Shown piece after piece: positions 8,966 through 18,638 of a DNA stretch of 64,000 nt; position 1 is the first letter of the stretch, and every line of letters starts with the position of its first letter. Both the position numbers and the translations under genes were made by a program. Origin of the DNA: Trueperaceae bacterium (lineage in GTDB: Bacteria; Deinococcota; Deinococci; Deinococcales; Trueperaceae). The notes under the pieces are model-generated. The model was not told the DNA's origin. It worked only from the letters and a program-made list of their open reading frames with translations, and did not search any database. Where the stretch lies: contig JAMLIB010000005.1 in NCBI GenBank assembly GCA_023954415.1, positions 62,001-126,000 of the forward strand, written 5' to 3'.

Positions 8966-10016
8966 GGCTACCCTCCACCTGACGGGCGTGCCCGCCCGCC
9001 ATCTCGATCAGGACCTGGGCCAGCGGCGGAGGCTCCGTGCCGGAGACGAGGGCCTGCGGGGTCGCGCTCGCCAGCTCGAGGAGGTAGGCGCGCCTGGTCG
9101 CGTCGAGCTCCGCCGTGAAGTCGTCGATGAGCAGCACGGGCGGCTCTCGGTGCTTCTCGCTCAAGAGCCGGTACTCGGCGACCCGGAGCGCGAGGGCCGC
9201 CGTGCGCGCCTCGCCGCGCGAGCCGTACTCCGGCAGGGAGACGCCGTCCAGTTCGAGCCGCAGGTCGTCGCGGTGCGGCCCGACCAGGGTCTGGCCCCTG
9301 GCGCGTTCGGCCTGGCCCCCCGCCGCCAAGGCCTCCTCGAGGGAGAGTTCGCCTTGCGCCTTGCTCAGGCTCAGGGCGAGCGCCCCGGCCCCGGCCACCT
9401 CGCGGTAGACCTCGGTCGCCAACGGTGCGAGGCGCACGGCGGCGCGCTCCCGCAGCGCGCCGACCTCCGTCCCGAGGGCCACGAACCGCTCGCTCCACGG
9501 CGCCAGCTCGGCGCCGAAACGTCCGGCACGGAGGAGGGCGTTGCGCTGTTCGAGCACGCGGGAGTACTCGCGGTGGAGGAGGGCGTAGCGCAACGAGAGC
9601 TTGGTGAGGAGACCGTCCAGGTAGGCGCGCCGCGCGGCCGGCGGCCCGTGCACCAGGTCGCTGTCCTCCGGCGTGAGGAGCACGGCGCTCACGACGCGCG
9701 CCACGTCCCCGACCTTGGCCGCCTGACCGTCGACCTTCACGACCTTCTTGCCGGCCCCCAGGCCGACCTCGACGCGCGACACGCCCTCATCGTGCTCGAT
9801 CTCGGCCGCGACGTACGCCTCCTCCTCACCGAGCCTGACCTGGCGCGCGAGCTTGCCGCCGACCGCCTCACCCGTGCAGGCCAAGTACGCGGCGGCCAGG
9901 AGGTTGCTCTTGCCGGCCGCGTTGCGCCCGACCACCGCCACCACCCCGCTCGGGAAGTCGACGCGCGGCGTGCGCAGGTTGCGGAAATTGAGCTGCGTCA
10001 GGCTGACGAGCCGCAC
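8958..10016 (-). CDS. recF: DNA replication and repair protein RecF
   Basis: This is a 352-residue SMC-like ATPase that helps load RecA at single-strand gaps. The N-terminus LTQLNFRNLRTPRVDFPSGV leads into Walker A GRNAAGKSN at about residues 31-39. The ABC-type Walker B region PPVLLIDDFTAELD lies near residue 295. The start is GTG 10016, six bases after TAGACT, a leaderless arrangement. It overlaps dciA downstream. dnaA and dnaN are not next to it here. Confidence 0.95.
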   Translation of the reverse strand: MRLVSLTQLNFRNLRTPRVDFPSGVVAVVGRNAAGKSNLLAAAYLACTGEAVGGKLARQVRLGEEEAYVAAEIEHDEGVSRVEVGLGAGKKVVKVDGQAAKVGDVARVVSAVLLTPEDSDLVHGPPAARRAYLDGLLTKLSLRYALLHREYSRVLEQRNALLRAGRFGAELAPWSERFVALGTEVGALRERAAVRLAPLATEVYREVAGAGALALSLSKAQGELSLEEALAAGGQAERARGQTLVGPHRDDLRLELDGVSLPEYGSRGEARTAALALRVAEYRLLSEKHREPPVLLIDDFTAELDATRRAYLLELASATPQALVSGTEPPPLAQVLIEMAGGHARQVEGSRA

Positions 10017-10022
10017 GGGTCG

Positions 10023-10028
10023 AGTCTA
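10023..10028 (-). promoter_or_regulatory. -10 box of recF, leaderless type
   Basis: TAGACT on the minus strand ends exactly 6 nt before the recF GTG, so the predicted transcript begins at the start codon. No -35 match to TTGACA is evident. Confidence 0.6.
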
Positions 10029-10151
10029 CCGCCGCGCCGCTCGGCGCCCGGTTCCGCCGGCCGCCATGGCGTTCGTTGCGCCGGCGGAGAGGCCGCCGGC
10101 GAGGCCTAACAGAGCGTTCGCGCGGGGTAAGGGGCAGCAGCGGGCCGGTGC

Positions 10152-10157
10152 TAGACT
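10152..10157 (+). promoter_or_regulatory. extended -10 box of sufS
   Basis: TGC-TAGACT fits TGnTANNNT and ends 8 nt before ATG 10166, giving at most a two-base leader. It uses the same TAGACT hexamer as recF and pilT. Confidence 0.55.
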
Positions 10158-10165
10158 CCGAACAG

Positions 10166-11470
10166 ATGGACGAGCGCGACGTCTTGGCGCTGAGGCGCGA
10201 TTTCCCGATCCTGGGCCGCGAGGTCAACGGCCACCCCCTCACCTACCTGGACAGCGCGGCCTCCAGCCAGCGGCCCAGGCAGGTCGTGGCCGCCATGCAG
10301 GAGTACTACGAGCGCCACCACGCCAACGTCCATAGGGGCGCCCACACGCTCGCGACGGAGGCGACAGACGCCTTCGAGCGCGCCCGGGAGCGCGTGGCGC
10401 GCTTCATCGGCGCGCCGGAGTCGCGCTCGCTCGTGTTCACGCGCAACACGACCGAGGCCATCAACCTGGTCGCGGCGAGCTGGGGGCGGACGAACCTCGG
10501 GCCCGGCGACGAGGTGGTGCTCAGCGTCGCCGAACACCACGCGAACCTCGTGCCTTGGCACTTCCTCAAGCGCGAGCGCAGCATCGTCATCCGGCCCGTG
10601 CCGCTCACCGGGGAGCAGCGGCTGGACCTCGACGCCATGCGCTCGGTCATCGGCCCGCGCACGAAGCTCGTGTCGACCTTCCATATGAGCAACGTCCTCG
10701 GAGCCGTCAATCCGGTGGCCGAGATCGCCAGGCTCGCCCACGCGGCGGGCGCGCTCCTCCTCGTGGACGGAGCGCAGGGCGCGCCGCACCTCGAAGTCGA
10801 CGTGCGGGCGCTCGGTTGCGACTTCTACGCGTTCTCCGGCCACAAGATGCTCGGCCCTACCGGCATCGGCGGCCTATGGGCGCGAGCCGAGGTGCTGGAG
10901 GCGATGCCGCCCTTCCTGGGGGGCGGCGAGATGATCAGACGCGTGACGCTCGAGGACAGCACCTACGCCGATATCCCGGCGCGCTTCGAGGCCGGCACGC
11001 CGAGCGTGGCGGAGGCCGTCGGCCTGGCGGCCGCCGTCGATTACCTCGGCGCGGTGGGGATGGCCGAGGTGGCGCGCCACGACCACGAGCTCGCGGGCTA
11101 CGCGCTCGACCTGCTCGACGGCGTCCCGGGCCTGACGCTCTTCGGTCCCCGAGGCGACGACCGCGGCGGCATCGTCACCTTCGACGTGGCGGGGCTCCAT
11201 GCGCACGACGTCGCAACCATCCTCGACCTCGAGGGGATCGCTGTGCGAGCCGGCCATCACTGCGCCCAGCCGCTCGGAGCGGTCCTCGGGGTGGCCGCGA
11301 CCGCGCGAGCGAGCTTCTACCTCTACACCACGCGCGCCGAGGTCGAGCGCTTCGCTCTGGCCCTGCGGCGCCTCGTGGAGCGCTTCGGCGCGCACGGGCC
11401 GCGCGGGCGCGCGGCGCGCGGCTTGACGACGGCGCACACGCACGCGGCTCCGCGGCGCGAGGAGGCGTGA
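10166..11470 (+). CDS. sufS: cysteine desulfurase SufS
   Basis: A PLP enzyme that removes sulfur from cysteine for Fe-S cluster assembly. LTYLDSAASSQRP near the N-terminus, the PLP lysine in FSGHKMLGPTG (Lys227) and the persulfide cysteine in AGHHCAQPLG (Cys366) identify the SufS (group II) type. At 434 residues it is somewhat longer than usual because of a His/Arg/Ala-rich tail after about residue 410. ATG 10166 is chosen because homology begins there and a TAGACT box lies 8 nt upstream. sufU starts 7 bp after the stop, so the pair forms an operon. sufBCD are not in the window. Confidence 0.96.
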   Translation: MDERDVLALRRDFPILGREVNGHPLTYLDSAASSQRPRQVVAAMQEYYERHHANVHRGAHTLATEATDAFERARERVARFIGAPESRSLVFTRNTTEAINLVAASWGRTNLGPGDEVVLSVAEHHANLVPWHFLKRERSIVIRPVPLTGEQRLDLDAMRSVIGPRTKLVSTFHMSNVLGAVNPVAEIARLAHAAGALLLVDGAQGAPHLEVDVRALGCDFYAFSGHKMLGPTGIGGLWARAEVLEAMPPFLGGGEMIRRVTLEDSTYADIPARFEAGTPSVAEAVGLAAAVDYLGAVGMAEVARHDHELAGYALDLLDGVPGLTLFGPRGDDRGGIVTFDVAGLHAHDVATILDLEGIAVRAGHHCAQPLGAVLGVAATARASFYLYTTRAEVERFALALRRLVERFGAHGPRGRAARGLTTAHTHAAPRREEA

Positions 11471-11477
11471 AGCGGGC

Positions 11478-11912
11478 GTGGGCTTCCTAGACGACATCTA
11501 CCAGGACCTGATCCTCGAGCACTACCGCAGCCCCCGCCAGCATGGGGCGCTCGAGGGTCGGGGCGTAGTGGCGCAGGAGGGCGTCAACCCCAGCTGCGGC
11601 GACGAGCTGACGCTCTACCTGCGGCGCGGGGCGGAGGGCCTGGACGTCGGGTTCGTAGGCGAGGGGTGCGCCATCTCCCAAGCGTCGGCGAGCCTCATGG
11701 CGAGCGCCATCAAAGGCAAGGACGCCGGGCATGCGGCCGAGCTGTCTGCCGGTTTCCAACGCCTGATCCGCGGGGAGGAACCCGGCGTGGACCTTGGCGA
11801 CCTGCAGGCGCTCGCCGGCATCGCCAAGCTGCCGGCGCGCGTCAAGTGCGCGGTACTCCCCTGGAAGACGCTCGACGAGGCGTTGGCGCGACTGGGCGAC
11901 GACTGCTCCTGA
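11478..11912 (+). CDS. sufU: Fe-S assembly sulfur-transfer protein SufU
   Basis: A 144-residue IscU-like protein that accepts persulfide sulfur from SufS. The three zinc-ligand cysteines are Cys40 (NPSCGD), Cys64 (GEGCAIS) and Cys124 (RVKCAVLPW), with Asp42 as the likely fourth ligand. The start is GTG 11478, read directly after sufS. The insertion typical of SufU compared with IscU is present between the second and third cysteines. Confidence 0.95.
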   Translation: MGFLDDIYQDLILEHYRSPRQHGALEGRGVVAQEGVNPSCGDELTLYLRRGAEGLDVGFVGEGCAISQASASLMASAIKGKDAGHAAELSAGFQRLIRGEEPGVDLGDLQALAGIAKLPARVKCAVLPWKTLDEALARLGDDCS

Positions 11913-11946
11913 ACGCCCCGCTCGAACCCCACCAGGGCGAGCACAG

Positions 11947-12510
11947 CTAGGGCCTGACCGTGTCGTCCAGCAGCGCTTCCTCGGGATCGATGGTCCGCGT
12001 CTGCCTGGGCGTGGGGGCGACGGGGCCCGTCTCCGACACGCTTCCCGACGGCCGGGCCTCCACGTCGTCGTCCGCCTCCAGGGCCGTGGCGTAGGCTTGC
12101 AACAGGGCCCGGAACTGCTCCTTGAAGAGCCTGCGCTGCATCTCGAGGGCCTCCAGCCTGGCGTGGGACCGGAGGAGGCCGTCCTCGACGTCGGCCAGGC
12201 GCGCGCGGCGCTGGCGCTCGGCGTCGTCGAGGAGGAGCTGCGCCTCGCGCTTGGCCGTCTCCTTCAGGTCGCCGGCTATGCGCTCCGCGGCCATCACGGC
12301 GGTCTGCAGTTCGGCCTCGGCGTTACGCAGGCGCGCGACCTCCGCTTCGGCGGCGGAGAGCCGCTTGCGTAGGCCCTGGGACTCACGCAGCGCGTCCTCC
12401 ACCTCCAGCGCCAGGCGCTCCATGAACGCCTTCACCTCCCGCCGGTCGTACCCGCCCGCCCTACGCGAGAACTCGACATGCCGGATGTCGAGCGGCGTCA
12501 GTCTGCTCAT
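11947..12510 (-). CDS. DivIVA-domain coiled-coil protein
   Basis: A 187-residue protein whose start, LTPLDIRHVEFSRRAGGYD, matches the membrane-curvature-binding DivIVA domain. A long Arg/Glu/Ala-rich coiled coil follows at about residues 30-140, then a Pro/Thr-rich disordered tail. DivIVA proteins mark poles and septa in cell division and growth. The start is ATG 12510 with AAGGAGG at 6-12 nt upstream. It follows the nucleoside phosphorylase gene by 64 bp on the same strand and converges on sufU. Confidence 0.85.
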   Translation of the reverse strand: MSRLTPLDIRHVEFSRRAGGYDRREVKAFMERLALEVEDALRESQGLRKRLSAAEAEVARLRNAEAELQTAVMAAERIAGDLKETAKREAQLLLDDAERQRRARLADVEDGLLRSHARLEALEMQRRLFKEQFRALLQAYATALEADDDVEARPSGSVSETGPVAPTPRQTRTIDPEEALLDDTVRP

Positions 12511-12574
12511 GCGCCCTCCTTGACCCCGGTGGAGCCGCGGCCGTCCGCGAGGTCGCGCGCCGCAGTCGCCACGT

Positions 12575-13408
12575 CTACTCGAGACCCGGAAGCACCGCGC
12601 GAACGAGGCGGCGAAAGGTGGCGCCCGTGCGCGCGGCAACGGCCAGCACCTCGTCGCCCGTGGCGTGCTCGTCGCGATCCGGGAGCGCCATGTCCGTGAC
12701 CGTCGAGATGCCGAGGACCCGCATCCCCAGGTGCCGCGCCCTGATGACCTCGAACACCGTCGACATGCCGATGGCATCGGCTCCGAGGGTTCGGAACGCA
12801 CGCAGCTCCGCGCGGCTCGCGTACGCCGGCCCGCTGATGGCGAGGTAGACGCCCTCGCGCAGATGGATCCCTTCGGCGATGGCTGCCGAGCGCGCGCGCT
12901 CGACGTACTCTGGGTCGTAGCAGTCGAACATGACCGGGAACCGCGGGTAGGCGTCGTCGTTCGGTCCGATGAGCGGGTTCTGACCCGTGAAGTTGATGAA
13001 GTCGAGCTGCAGCATGATGTCGCCGGCCGCGAAGGCGGGGTTCAGCCCTCCGCACGCGTTGGTGACGACGAGGCTCCTGGCGCCTAGGCCATGCATGAGC
13101 GCGATGGGGTAGGTGCACTCTTGCGCGGTGAAGCCTTCGTAGGGGTGCACGCGACCCTGCATGGCTACGACCGACCTGCCCGCCAAGCGGCCCATGACGA
13201 GGCGGCCGGCGTGGCCGGGGGCGGAGGAGACCGGCATGCCGGGGATGGCGCCGTAAGGGACGGAGGTGGCGTCCTCGATCTCGTCCGCGAGCGGCCCCAG
13301 GCCGGAGCCGAGCACCAACGCTACCTCGGGCACCAGGCCGGTGGAGCCGCGCAAGGCATCGAGCGCCGCCCCCAGCCGGGCGTTCGCGTGAGCGACCACG
13401 TCTGACAT
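12575..13408 (-). CDS. purine-nucleoside phosphorylase
   Basis: A 277-residue trimeric-type PNP that phosphorolyses purine nucleosides to the base and ribose 1-phosphate. Family motifs are the phosphate-loop LVLGSGLG, QGRVHPYEGF, LVVTNACGGL, the base-site region PAYASRAELRAFRTLGAD, and VGMSTV-type GMSTVFEV. The start is ATG 13408; a TATGAT -10 box lies exactly 6 nt upstream and no Shine-Dalgarno is seen, pointing to a leaderless message. It may be cotranscribed with divIVA. Confidence 0.95.
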   Translation of the reverse strand: MSDVVAHANARLGAALDALRGSTGLVPEVALVLGSGLGPLADEIEDATSVPYGAIPGMPVSSAPGHAGRLVMGRLAGRSVVAMQGRVHPYEGFTAQECTYPIALMHGLGARSLVVTNACGGLNPAFAAGDIMLQLDFINFTGQNPLIGPNDDAYPRFPVMFDCYDPEYVERARSAAIAEGIHLREGVYLAISGPAYASRAELRAFRTLGADAIGMSTVFEVIRARHLGMRVLGISTVTDMALPDRDEHATGDEVLAVAARTGATFRRLVRAVLPGLE

Positions 13409-13414
13409 GGGCGA

Positions 13415-13420
13415 ATCATA
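13415..13420 (-). promoter_or_regulatory. -10 box of the purine nucleoside phosphorylase gene, leaderless type
   Basis: TATGAT (5/6 to TATAAT) on the minus strand is separated by 6 nt (TCGCCC) from the ATG. This is among the clearest leaderless promoters in the window. Confidence 0.65.
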
Positions 13421-13601
13421 ACCGCGGCCGGGCGCGCGCCGGAAGTTCGGGCCGGCGGGGCGGCCCGGCATTCACCGGGCGCGCGCCGTCGCGTCACGCC
13501 AGGCCCACGCTCAGGCGCTCCGTTGCGGGCGACCGAGGCCGAGCGCACGGCAGAGCTCGGCTCGCGCCCGCAGACGCTCTCAAACCTCTCACCTGCACAG
13601 G

Positions 13602-13607
13602 TAAACT
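13602..13607 (+). promoter_or_regulatory. -10 box of bamA, leaderless type
   Basis: TAAACT ends 6 nt before ATG 13614. The region 17 bp upstream does not resemble TTGACA, and no Shine-Dalgarno is present. Confidence 0.6.
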
Positions 13608-13613
13608 GCTCGC

Positions 13614-16253
13614 ATGCGACTAACCCGCCTGTACGTCGTCCTGGTCATCCTCCTTGCTACGCTGACGGCCTTCGCACAGCCGGCGGTGCAGGGCAGGCTG
13701 GTAGAGGTGCGCGTCACGGGCACCACGACCTACGCAGACATAGTGAGGACCATCGTCACGTCCCGCGTCGGCACCAACGCTCAGGACGTCGACCTGGAGG
13801 CAGAGCGCAACCGCGTCTACAGCCTCGGGACGTTCGAGACGGTCACGCTCACGATCGAGAACGCCGCGGCCGGTCCCGTCCTCGTCATCGCGGTCAAGGA
13901 GAACCCGCGGATCGGGGAGATCGAGTTCGAGGGCGCCACGAGCTTGCCGAGCGCTACGCTGCTCGAGGCCCTGCGAGTCACCAACCTCCTCGAGCCGGGC
14001 CGCGTGTACAACACGACCCGCGCCGAGGAGGCGAAGGACACCATCCGCCAACTCTACCGCCAGGCCGGCTTCCCGTTCGACGTCGAGGTCGACCTCGGGA
14101 TCGCGGCGGCGCCCGACCTCGCCGCGAGCGCCGACGCCGTGCCCGTGCGCCTCACCTACACGGTCGACGAGGCGGCGACGATAGACAGGGTCGTCTTCGA
14201 GGGCAACACCGTGCTCACGGACGGCGACCTCGGCCTCATGTTCCAGCCCTTGGAGCGTTCCGGCGAGTTCGACCCGCAGCAGTACAGCGCCACCGTCGAG
14301 GCCGTCGCCACGCGCTACCGCAACCTCGGCTACCGCGGCAGCGGCGTCGACACGAGCACCACGAGCCTGGTGGGCGGCGTGTTCACCGTGCGCGTCCTCG
14401 AGCTGACCATCTCGTCCATCGACACGACCGCCCTCGGAGTCGACCCGACCGCCCTCTCCCTCCACCCGGGCGACCTGTTCAACTACGACACGCTCCTGGC
14501 GGACGTGAAGCGCCTGGCCCGCGGCCGGTCCTCCGACATCCAGCTCGAGGCCGGCGTGTCGGCGAGCGGCGGCGTGCGCGTGACCTTCAAGCTCGGCGCT
14601 CCCGAGACCGCCGGCACCGTCGACGCCATCCGGATCGAGGGGAACACGGTCCTCGGCGCCGAGGAGCTGACGGCGGCGCTCAACCTCCAGGTCGGCGACA
14701 CCTTCACCTCCGTGCTCGCCCAGGAGGACTTCGGGGCCATCGTGCGGGCCTACCAGGCCGCCGGTTACCGCGTGCTGACGCGGCCCGACTTCTCCTACGA
14801 CGACGGCACGTACGTCCAGCGCGTCACCGAGCTCAAGACCGTCGGCTACGAGGTCCGGTACCAAGGCGAGCCGAGCTCGACCAAGGAGTCCGTCGTCACG
14901 CGCTACCTGCCGCCCATCGGCAGCGTCGTCTCCGACAAGCAGATCGTGGACGGCCTCAGGCAGGTGGCTGCGCTTGGCGTCGTCGACGTGCTCAACTACA
15001 ACCTCGAGCCCGCGGAGGGTCCGGACGAGGCGCGCGTGATCGTCGTGCTGGCCAAGCGCCAGACGGGCGAGCTGAGACCCGCCGCGGAGTACGCGACCGA
15101 CACGGGCTTCTCCGGCAGCCTCTCGTACTCCGAGAAGAACTTCCTCGGCTTGGCGCATACCGTCGGGGCCGAGGTCGACGTCCTCAACACCGACCTCGGC
15201 ATCATGCTCGGCGGGCGCCTCAACTACTCGATCCCGTGGCTGTACGTCGACGCGCTCGACTTCATGGAGGTGCCGACCTCCGTCAACGTCTCGCTCTACA
15301 GCGTCGTGAGCAACAACAACCCCCTCACGGTCGGCAACAGCACCACGGTCACGTACCCGGGCCTGGTCGACCGGGAGGAGAACAGGGTGCGCGTCGGCGA
15401 CTACGCGTTGCGCTCTAGCGGTCTCGGCTTCACCGTGGGCAGGCCGATCTTCGACTCCACCTACCTGACGGTCTCCGCCAACGGCGCCTACAACGAGTAC
15501 AAGCTCGAGCCCCCCACGGCGGAGTGCGACGTGCAAGGCGGCGTCGTGCAGAACCCGAGCACGTGCTCCACCCCGAGCAGCTTCGCGATCGACTACCTCC
15601 CGACGAGCGGCCTGTCCGCTTTCGTGGGTGCACGTGCCGTCTACGACACGCGCACCGACACCAACTTCCCGGCCGACGGCATGGGGGCGTACGGGGGCGT
15701 CGGAGTTGGCTTCGGGAACGACTTCCTGTTGAACGGCGTGCGTTCCGGCTACGTTTACGAGCAGGTGACGGCCGGCGTGCGCGGTTACGCGCGCGTCGCC
15801 GACCTGATGCCGGCGGAGGTGACGGACAAGAGCCACGTCTTCGCCGTCAGGTTGGACGTAGGGCACCAGTTCGGCGGCGATTACCCGGTGTCCAAGCGCT
15901 TCACCGTCGGGCGCACGAACGAGCTCGCTACGCAGATCCGCGGCTACACGGTGGACGACTTCTCGCTGTCCAAGACCTACGCCACGGCGTCCCTCGAGTA
16001 CCGCTACGACTTCGGGCTATCGACCGTCGCCACCCAGACCGTCATCGGCCTCGCCTTCGTCGACCTCGGCTGGGCCTCGAGCGTTCCTGGGTTCGCCGAC
16101 TACGAGACGCCCGTGTTCGCCGGCGCGGGCCTTGGCGTGCAGGTGAACCTCGGCTTCGCGGGGATCGTGCTGCCGGCCATCCGGCTCGACTACGCCTTCA
16201 GCGAGCGGCATCCGACCGGCGTGTTCGCCTTCCGGGTCGGACCCGTGTTCTAG
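13614..16253 (+). CDS. bamA: outer-membrane protein assembly factor, BamA/Omp85 family
   Basis: An 879-residue outer-membrane protein. A signal peptide (about 1-22, ending AFAQ) is followed by several POTRA-type repeats with the recurring pattern I-x-x-I-x-F-x-G (for example IGEIEFEG, IDRVVFEG, VDAIRIEG) up to about residue 480. A C-terminal beta-barrel ends in phenylalanine (FRVGPVF), the usual outer-membrane insertion signal. Omp85 proteins fold beta-barrels into the outer membrane, which indicates a diderm envelope. The gene stands alone between divergent PNP and convergent ychF. Confidence 0.92.
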   Translation: MRLTRLYVVLVILLATLTAFAQPAVQGRLVEVRVTGTTTYADIVRTIVTSRVGTNAQDVDLEAERNRVYSLGTFETVTLTIENAAAGPVLVIAVKENPRIGEIEFEGATSLPSATLLEALRVTNLLEPGRVYNTTRAEEAKDTIRQLYRQAGFPFDVEVDLGIAAAPDLAASADAVPVRLTYTVDEAATIDRVVFEGNTVLTDGDLGLMFQPLERSGEFDPQQYSATVEAVATRYRNLGYRGSGVDTSTTSLVGGVFTVRVLELTISSIDTTALGVDPTALSLHPGDLFNYDTLLADVKRLARGRSSDIQLEAGVSASGGVRVTFKLGAPETAGTVDAIRIEGNTVLGAEELTAALNLQVGDTFTSVLAQEDFGAIVRAYQAAGYRVLTRPDFSYDDGTYVQRVTELKTVGYEVRYQGEPSSTKESVVTRYLPPIGSVVSDKQIVDGLRQVAALGVVDVLNYNLEPAEGPDEARVIVVLAKRQTGELRPAAEYATDTGFSGSLSYSEKNFLGLAHTVGAEVDVLNTDLGIMLGGRLNYSIPWLYVDALDFMEVPTSVNVSLYSVVSNNNPLTVGNSTTVTYPGLVDREENRVRVGDYALRSSGLGFTVGRPIFDSTYLTVSANGAYNEYKLEPPTAECDVQGGVVQNPSTCSTPSSFAIDYLPTSGLSAFVGARAVYDTRTDTNFPADGMGAYGGVGVGFGNDFLLNGVRSGYVYEQVTAGVRGYARVADLMPAEVTDKSHVFAVRLDVGHQFGGDYPVSKRFTVGRTNELATQIRGYTVDDFSLSKTYATASLEYRYDFGLSTVATQTVIGLAFVDLGWASSVPGFADYETPVFAGAGLGVQVNLGFAGIVLPAIRLDYAFSERHPTGVFAFRVGPVF

Positions 16254-16281
16254 CGACCGGCCGGACGCGCTCCCGCACGTG

Positions 16282-16309
16282 GTGACGACACCGGACCGGA
16301 CGTCGTCAC
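16282..16309. terminator. inverted repeat between bamA and ychF
   Basis: GTGACGAC (16282-16289) pairs with GTCGTCAC (16302-16309) across a 12-base loop, between two convergent genes. There is no T-run. A modest bidirectional terminator is the likely role. Confidence 0.45.
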
Positions 16310-16349
16310 GGCGTGCGGCCGGCGTTCGGGGAGCCGGGTCGCCGGTTAG

Positions 16350-17435
<1,086 letters not shown>

Positions 17436-17501
17436 CTCACTCCCGTGCCCGCCCGACTCCGGAGCCGCGAGGCTCGTGTCTGGGACGGTCTCTCCTAGTG
17501 T

Positions 17502-17507
17502 TAGAGT
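17502..17507 (+). promoter_or_regulatory. -10 box of hom-thrC
   Basis: TAGAGT lies 9 nt before ATG 17517. Transcription would start about three bases before the start codon, so the hom message would have almost no leader. Confidence 0.45.
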
Positions 17508-17516
17508 GCGCCTGTC

Positions 17517-18638
17517 ATGAACTCACGGGCGACTTCCGAACCCGAAGCCTATCAGACGGAGCGCGGGCGCGGAGGACCCTCCACCCCCGGAAGCCCCCCA
17601 GAGCCGGCGGAAGCCTCCGCAAGCGCCGGACCCGCAGGCGGTGGCCGCCGCGCCAGGGTCGCGCTCATAGGCGGGGGCACCGTCGGCGGGGCGGTCGTCT
17701 CGCTCCTGGAAGGGCGACGGGAGTTCGAGCTCATCGGGGTGCTGGTGCGCGACGCCGGTCGTCGGCGCGCATTCCCGCGCGCCGACGAGCTCGTGACCGC
17801 GGACGCCCGTATCCTGGCGGACGCCGACGTCGTCGTGGAGGTCGCCGGCGGCACCGGCCAGCCGGCCGACCTGGCGCTGCGCCACCTCGCGCGCGGCCTG
17901 CCGCTCGTCACGGCGAACAAGGCGGCCCTGGCCGAGCGCTGGCGGGAGTTCCTCCCCCATACGCGTGAGGGGCGTGTCCACTTCGAGGCCGCCGTCATGG
18001 CCGGCACGCCGTCCGTCGGCGTCCTCGCCGGCTGTTTGCGAGGCTCCCGCCCACTGGCGTTGCACGCCGTGTTGAACGGCACGTGCAACGTGATCCTGGC
18101 GGCGATGGAGGAGGGGGGCACCTACACCTCCGCCTTGGCCGAGGCGCAGCGGCTCGGTTACGCCGAGGCGGACCCGACGCTCGACGTGGAAGGGCTCGAC
18201 GCCGCGCACAAGCTGAGCGTGCTCGGCCGGCTGGCCTTCGACCCGGACCTGGCGTGGCACGACGTGCGTTCAAGGACGCGCGGCATCAGCGGCCTCACGC
18301 CCGCCGCGATGGGGCGCGAGCTGGCGCGGGGTAGGCACGTCCGGCTCGTCGCCAGCATCGCACCTGAGGCGGGGCGCTGGGCGGCCACGGTGCGACCCGT
18401 GTCGTTGCCGCGCACCCACCCCCTCCTGACCACCGGCGCCACCAACGCCCTGCTCTTCTCCGGCGATCCCGGCGGCCTGATCGCGGTGCGTGGCCCCGGC
18501 GCCGGCGGCGGAGCCACGGCCAGCGGGGTGGTCGCCGACCTCCTCGCCGTCGCCGAGGGCGTAAAAGGCCCGCTGCCCTTGCGGACGGCCGCGACCGTAC
18601 CGGCCGGCGCGGCGGACGAAGGGATCGAGGAGCTGTGA
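17517..18638 (+). CDS. hom: homoserine dehydrogenase
   Basis: This 373-residue enzyme reduces aspartate semialdehyde to homoserine for threonine and methionine synthesis. A Rossmann motif VALIGGGTVGGAVV starts near residue 49. LVTANKAALAE and NGTCNVILAAMEEGGTYTSALAEAQRLGYAEADPTLDVEG carry the catalytic-domain signature. There is no C-terminal ACT domain, so feedback control by threonine through ACT is not expected. The first 46 residues are a Gly/Pro/Ala/Ser-rich extension not found in typical enzymes; the -10 box 9 nt upstream supports this start. The stop overlaps the start of thrC. Confidence 0.95.
   Translation: MNSRATSEPEAYQTERGRGGPSTPGSPPEPAEASASAGPAGGGRRARVALIGGGTVGGAVVSLLEGRREFELIGVLVRDAGRRRAFPRADELVTADARILADADVVVEVAGGTGQPADLALRHLARGLPLVTANKAALAERWREFLPHTREGRVHFEAAVMAGTPSVGVLAGCLRGSRPLALHAVLNGTCNVILAAMEEGGTYTSALAEAQRLGYAEADPTLDVEGLDAAHKLSVLGRLAFDPDLAWHDVRSRTRGISGLTPAAMGRELARGRHVRLVASIAPEAGRWAATVRPVSLPRTHPLLTTGATNALLFSGDPGGLIAVRGPGAGGGATASGVVADLLAVAEGVKGPLPLRTAATVPAGAADEGIEEL

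Noticed and set aside
12507-12574. A 21-codon frame between PNP and divIVA ending in an ATGA overlap, considered as another mini-cistron.
   Set aside because: There is no promoter-like box in front of its GTG, and divIVA has a strong Shine-Dalgarno of its own. Open frames of this length are expected at this GC content.
13620-15866. A 748-codon open frame antisense to bamA.
   Set aside because: The plus strand encodes a clear BamA with signal peptide, POTRA repeats and barrel. The antisense product is rich in Val, Asp, Arg and His with no domain, as expected from codon-bias shadows.
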